Shown piece after piece: positions 5,513-7,956 of a DNA stretch of 7,956 nucleotides. The position numbers were made by a program, and so were the translations under genes. The DNA lies in the NCBI GenBank assembly GCA_002423265.1, contig DIVE01000081.1, forward strand, positions 1 to 7,956, in the 5' to 3' direction. Origin of the DNA: Methylophilaceae bacterium UBA6140 (GTDB taxonomy: Bacteria; Pseudomonadota; Gammaproteobacteria; Burkholderiales; Methylophilaceae). The stretch's first letter is position 1. Every line of letters starts with the position of its first letter. The notes under the pieces were generated by a model. That model saw only the letters and a program-made list of their open reading frames with translations. It had not been told where the DNA came from and made no database searches.

Positions 5513-6345
5513 AGCGCCTGAATGCGGCAGGGCGGCTGGATGACATGTCGCTGGGCATCGCTTGTCTGTTGGCTGACAGCGAGGCGGAAGCACTGCCGCT
5601 GGCGCAGCAGCTGCATGCGCTGAACCTGGCGAGACGTTCTATCGAGGCTGAGATGCAGCAGCTTGCCGGCGTGGCGCTGGAGGAAATCGAGCCCGATAAC
5701 CGTTATACGTTAAGCCTCTATCATCCTGAATGGCATCAGGGAGTGATCGGTATTCTCGCTTCCAGAGTCAAGGAAAAGCATCATCGGCCAGTGATCGCTT
5801 TTGCCAGGGCGGACGACGGGCTGCTGAAGGGCTCGGGACGTTCGATCAAAACCCTGCATCTGCGTGATGCGCTGGATCTGGTGTCCAAGCGGGAACCCGG
5901 GCTGATTCTGAAGTTCGGCGGACATGCGATGGCGGCAGGCTTGAGCATAAGAGCGTGCGATATTGACCGTTTCGAATCCGCCTTCGAGCAGGTCGCATCC
6001 GAATGGCTTTCGCCGGCGGATATGGAGGCCGTCATCGAGGTCGATGGCTCGCTCGAACATGAGAGTTTGCAGCTCGACATGGCGGCGATACTGGGAAAAC
6101 AGGTCTGGGGTCAGGGCTTTGCGGCGCCATGTTTTTTTGATGAGTTCGAGGTGGTGGCTCAGCGCATCGTCGGTGAGCGGCACCTGAAGTTGCGTCTGGC
6201 GAAAGCAGGGCATCAGTATGACGCCATCTTTTTTCAGCAGCAGGATTTCCTGCCCCCGCAGGTTGCGCTGGTCTACGAGTTGCAGACCAATGTTTACAAT
6301 GGCAACGAGAGCCTGCAGCTCAATATACGGCATTGGCAAAGGTAG
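5503..6345 (+). pseudogene. recJ: recJ, 3' half only: DHHA1 and OB-fold part of host RecJ
   Basis: Homology starts at RLNAAGRLDDMSLGI (residues 5-19 of this frame), normally about residue 300 of RecJ, and continues to the natural C-terminus: WHQGVIGILASRV (77-89), KGSGRSI (109-115), FGGHAMAAG (138-146), then the OB part with VWGQGFAAP (201-209), ERHLKLRL (225-232) and YDAIFF (239-244). The preceding codons (from the ATG at 5503) are not RecJ-like. The whole catalytic DHH domain, with motifs I-IV, is absent, so the fragment cannot be a nuclease. The break is sharp in composition too, from AT-rich to GC-rich at about 5514. No ribosome-binding site precedes the ATG, although a 280-residue protein could in principle be made. 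A database may list it as a short CDS. The frame is otherwise undamaged, which suggests the truncation is fairly recent or the fragment is under some selection. Confidence 0.85.
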
Positions 6346-6356
6346 ATTGTCTTGTG

Positions 6357-6390
6357 TTTTCTCAAGTATTTTTTCAAGAGTTTCCTCAAG
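6357..6390 (+). repeat. Three imperfect direct repeats with exact 12-base period
   Basis: TTTTCTCAAG (6357), TTTTTTCAAG (6369) and TTTCCTCAAG (6381) follow each other at exactly 12-base steps, starting 12 bases after the recJ stop and ending just before the tpiA promoter. Units at about one helical turn could be binding sites for a regulator, or simply slippage-derived sequence. Confidence 0.6.
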
Positions 6391-6400
6391 CTATATTTCG

Positions 6401-6430
6401 TTGACCGTGAAGTGTCCGGCAAGTTAAAAT
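6401..6430 (+). promoter_or_regulatory. Sigma-70-type promoter of tpiA-secG
   Basis: TTGACC (6401-6406) and TAAAAT (6425-6430) are separated by 18 bases, close to the TTGACA-17-TATAAT consensus. Transcription would begin at about 6436-6438, only 5 to 7 bases before the tpiA ATG, giving an almost leaderless message; this agrees with the absence of a ribosome-binding site. The promoter lies inside the old recJ-tpiA spacer, so tpiA expression should survive disruption of recJ. Confidence 0.55.
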
Positions 6431-6442
6431 CCGCTAAATTTC

Positions 6443-7258
6443 ATGAGTAAAAAAATGCGTCGTAAGCTGGTTGTTGGCAATTGGAAAATGCATGGTAGCC
6501 TGGCGCAGAATGAAGCCTTGATGACCAGCATTACTGCTGGCTTGCGCGATCTGAAGCACGCGGATTTTGCCGTCTGCGTGCCTGCACCCTATCTTTTCCA
6601 AGCGCAGTCCCTGTTGCAGGGAAGCAACATTGTGTGGGGCGGGCAAAATATCAGCCAGCACGAGTATGGTGCCTACACCGGGGGTATTTCGGCGCGAATG
6701 CTGGCGGATTTCGGCTGCACCTATGCGCTGATCGGTCACTCGGAACGTCGCGTGCTGATTCATGAAACCAATACCTCCGCCGCTGCCAGTTTCGGTATGG
6801 CCTTGCGCGCGGGGTTGACGCCGATTTTTTGTGTTGGTGAGACGTTGGAAGAGCGCCAGGCTGGAGTGTCTGAAGCGGTGGTGGCCAGTCAGATGATCGC
6901 GATCCTGAACACGCTGGGGCTGGATGTGATTTCCAAGGCAGTGCAGCTGCGAGCGGTGATTGCCTACGAGCCGTCATGGGCGATCGGCACCGGCAGGACG
7001 GCGACGCCGGAGCAGGCGCAGTCCATGCACACCTTTATCCGCAGTCAGATTGCCGAGCGTGATCCGGGTGTCGCAAATCGTGTTCGAATACTATATGGGG
7101 GTAGCGTAAATCCCTCAAATGCGTCACAATTACTAGCTATGCCGGATATAGACGGCGGTTTGATCGGGCGCTGCTCGTTGAGCCCGGAAGAATTTATAGA
7201 AATATGTCGTTCTGCTTCTGAAATCGGTGGTCGGGCTGCCGCAGAAGCAGGAGATTAG
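6443..7258 (+). CDS. tpiA: Triosephosphate isomerase
   Basis: 271 residues, somewhat above the typical 250. It interconverts dihydroxyacetone phosphate and glyceraldehyde 3-phosphate in glycolysis and gluconeogenesis, as a cytoplasmic dimer. Active-site elements are in place: GNWKMHG with N13 and K15, IGHSERR with catalytic H99, [11 protein letters not shown] with catalytic E176 and the flexible loop after it, and ILYGGSV (216-222). One oddity: the last phosphate-binding loop reads GGLIGRCSL (238-246), where the family has GGLIGGASL, so the second loop glycine is R243. The first 4 residues are dispensable; an in-frame ATG at 6455 is an alternative start, as no ribosome-binding site supports either. 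secG begins 6 bases after the stop, so the two are co-transcribed from the promoter at 6401-6430. Confidence 0.96.
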   Translation: MSKKMRRKLVVGNWKMHGSLAQNEALMTSITAGLRDLKHADFAVCVPAPYLFQAQSLLQGSNIVWGGQNISQHEYGAYTGGISARMLADFGCTYALIGHSERRVLIHETNTSAAASFGMALRAGLTPIFCVGETLEERQAGVSEAVVASQMIAILNTLGLDVISKAVQLRAVIAYEPSWAIGTGRTATPEQAQSMHTFIRSQIAERDPGVANRVRILYGGSVNPSNASQLLAMPDIDGGLIGRCSLSPEEFIEICRSASEIGGRAAAEAGD

Positions 7259-7264
7259 GGAATT

Positions 7265-7618
7265 ATGGAAACTTTGGTTTTGGTCATACATGTGCTCTCT
7301 GCGATAGGCGTGATCGCTCTCGTTCTGTTGCAGCATGGCAAGGGTGCAGACATGGGCGCGGCTTTCGGTAGCGGTGCTTCCGGCAGTTTGTTCGGTGTCA
7401 GCGGTTCCTCCAATTTCATGAGTCGCGCCACTGCGGTATGCGTTGTGATTTTTTTCGGCGCCAGTCTTTCGCTGGCTTACATCTCCGGTCACCGTGGTGG
7501 TGATTCGAGTGTGGTCAAGGTGCAAACGGGCTCGGTTGTAACACCTGTTGAAGGGGCTCCCGCTGCGGGTGATGCAGCTCCTTCAGAGGGCAGTGCCGCG
7601 AAGGATGTGCCGCAATAA
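7265..7618 (+). CDS. secG: Protein translocase subunit SecG
   Basis: 117 residues; SecG is the small, non-essential subunit of the SecYEG channel in the inner membrane that aids SecA-driven protein export. Two membrane helices are visible (about 3-23 and 54-74), joined by the conserved glycine-rich loop with LLQHGKGADMGAAFG (21-35) and SGSLFG (39-44). The C-terminal tail is rich in alanine, proline and acidic residues, as often seen in betaproteobacterial SecG. An AGGG lies 5 to 6 bases before the ATG. It follows tpiA by 6 bases and precedes the tRNA-Leu by 32, an order conserved in many proteobacteria. Confidence 0.95.
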   Translation: METLVLVIHVLSAIGVIALVLLQHGKGADMGAAFGSGASGSLFGVSGSSNFMSRATAVCVVIFFGASLSLAYISGHRGGDSSVVKVQTGSVVTPVEGAPAAGDAAPSEGSAAKDVPQ

Positions 7619-7650
7619 AAAAAGTTTTGGGCGGTGAGCCCGCAAAAATT

Positions 7651-7735
7651 GCCGTCGTGGTGAAATTGGTAGACACGCCATCTTGAGGGGGTGGTGACGA
7701 AAGTCATGAGAGTTCGAGTCTCTCCGACGGCACCA
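7651..7735 (+). tRNA. tRNA-Leu, anticodon GAG
   Basis: A full class II tRNA. The acceptor stem is GCCGTCG (7651-7657) with CGACGGC (7725-7731), followed by A and an encoded CCA ending at 7735. The anticodon stem CCATC/GGTGG encloses the loop TTGAGGG with anticodon GAG at 7685-7687, which reads CUC and CUU. The long variable arm TGAC-GAAA-GTCA (7695-7706), typical of leucine tRNA, and the T arm GAGAG-TTCGAGT-CTCTC (7708-7724) are both intact. No U-tract terminator separates it from secG, so it may be processed from the secG transcript. Confidence 0.97.
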
Positions 7736-7801
7736 GAATAATCATTGTTTAGCTATCTCGGCCCCTGTGGGTCGTCTTGGCAGTTGAATTGGGGTTGTAC
7801 C

Positions 7802-7956
7802 TTGCTGGAAAATTATTTTCCAATCTTGTTGTTCATCGTCGTCGGTCTTGCTGTCGGCGTCGCCCCTATCGTCCTTGGCAAGCTGGTCTCTCCCAACCGT
7901 CCCGACGCGGAAAAAAACTCTCCTTACGAATGTGGTTTTGAAGCCTTCGAAGATGC
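7802..7956 (+). CDS. nuoA: NADH-quinone oxidoreductase subunit A, N-terminal part (3' end outside window)
   Basis: NuoA is a small inner-membrane subunit of respiratory complex I (NDH-1), normally the first gene of the nuo operon. The frame gives 51 residues before the window ends: a start, [20 protein letters not shown] forming the first membrane helix, and then the conserved [20 protein letters not shown] with the family's PYECG motif and its cysteine. I place the start at a TTG (7802-7804) because it yields the usual M-LENYFP N-terminus, there is no ATG or GTG in frame nearby, and GGGG lies 7 bases upstream. The tRNA-Leu to nuoA spacing of 66 bases matches the arrangement in betaproteobacteria. 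Confidence 0.93.
   Translation, partial: MLENYFPILLFIVVGLAVGVAPIVLGKLVSPNRPDAEKNSPYECGFEAFED

Noticed and set aside
5406..5513. Short + strand frame ending at the recJ junction as a transposase or gene tail
   Set aside because: About 35 codons in very AT-rich DNA, bounded by stops, with no recognisable family pattern.
5710..6339. Long open frame opposite the recJ fragment on the minus strand
   Set aside because: It overlaps a clear RecJ coding sequence, and its translation shows no family pattern; it is a mirror of the GC-rich coding frame.
7625..7647. Hairpin after secG as a terminator
   Set aside because: GGGC/GCCC with flanking TTTT/AAAA can pair, but no T-run follows it on the + strand; the A-run before it would only suit the minus strand. 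Read-through into the tRNA is more likely.
1..7956. CRISPR array
   Set aside because: No regularly spaced repeats of 23-40 bases were seen anywhere; the only regular tandem repeat is the 12-base one at 6357-6390.

Overview
The window joins two very different stretches of DNA. From about 5514 to the end it is GC-rich, ordinary housekeeping chromosome: the 3' half of recJ, then tpiA, secG, tRNA-Leu(GAG) and the start of nuoA, all on the + strand. The tpiA-secG-tRNA-Leu-nuoA order and the protein sequences suggest a betaproteobacterium, possibly of the Nitrosomonadales type; this is inferred from gene order and recalled family sequences, and genus cannot be read from the window.

Positions 1 to about 5513 are visibly AT-richer and look like accessory DNA. 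On the + strand come the tail of a DUF2380/DUF3280-like protein (1-303), a membrane-anchored protein whose N-terminal half resembles a TetR ligand-binding domain without its DNA-binding domain (371-1153), and, with no gap, a complete TetR/AcrR regulator (1154-1708). A perfect palindrome at 320-334 lies just upstream of the pair. After a 245-base gene-free stretch, two minus-strand genes form an inverted piece of integron cassette array: an AbiU2-like HEPN protein (1954-2739) and a small ADP-ribosyltransferase-fold protein (2825-3265), separated by a 72-bp attC site (2750-2821). The second gene is bounded by two matching core sites and so is a complete cassette. Next is the 3' tail of an IS30-type transposase (about 3370-3469), then a full-length, divergent RecJ-like DHH/DHHA1 nuclease (3473-5248, minus strand).

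The host recJ begins abruptly at its central conserved motif at about 5514. Its catalytic DHH half is missing, so the accessory DNA has cut recJ, and the same DNA carries a RecJ-like enzyme with its catalytic motifs largely preserved. Whether that enzyme replaces RecJ or serves the element (defence or maintenance) cannot be decided here. No integrase or recombinase is present in the window; the far end of the element, and any 5' half of recJ, would lie upstream of position 1.

The observations most worth following are the disrupted recJ beside a RecJ-like gene, the TetR regulator paired with a membrane-tethered TetR-like partner lacking a DNA-binding domain, and the reversed cassette pair carrying HEPN and ADP-ribosyltransferase-type proteins.
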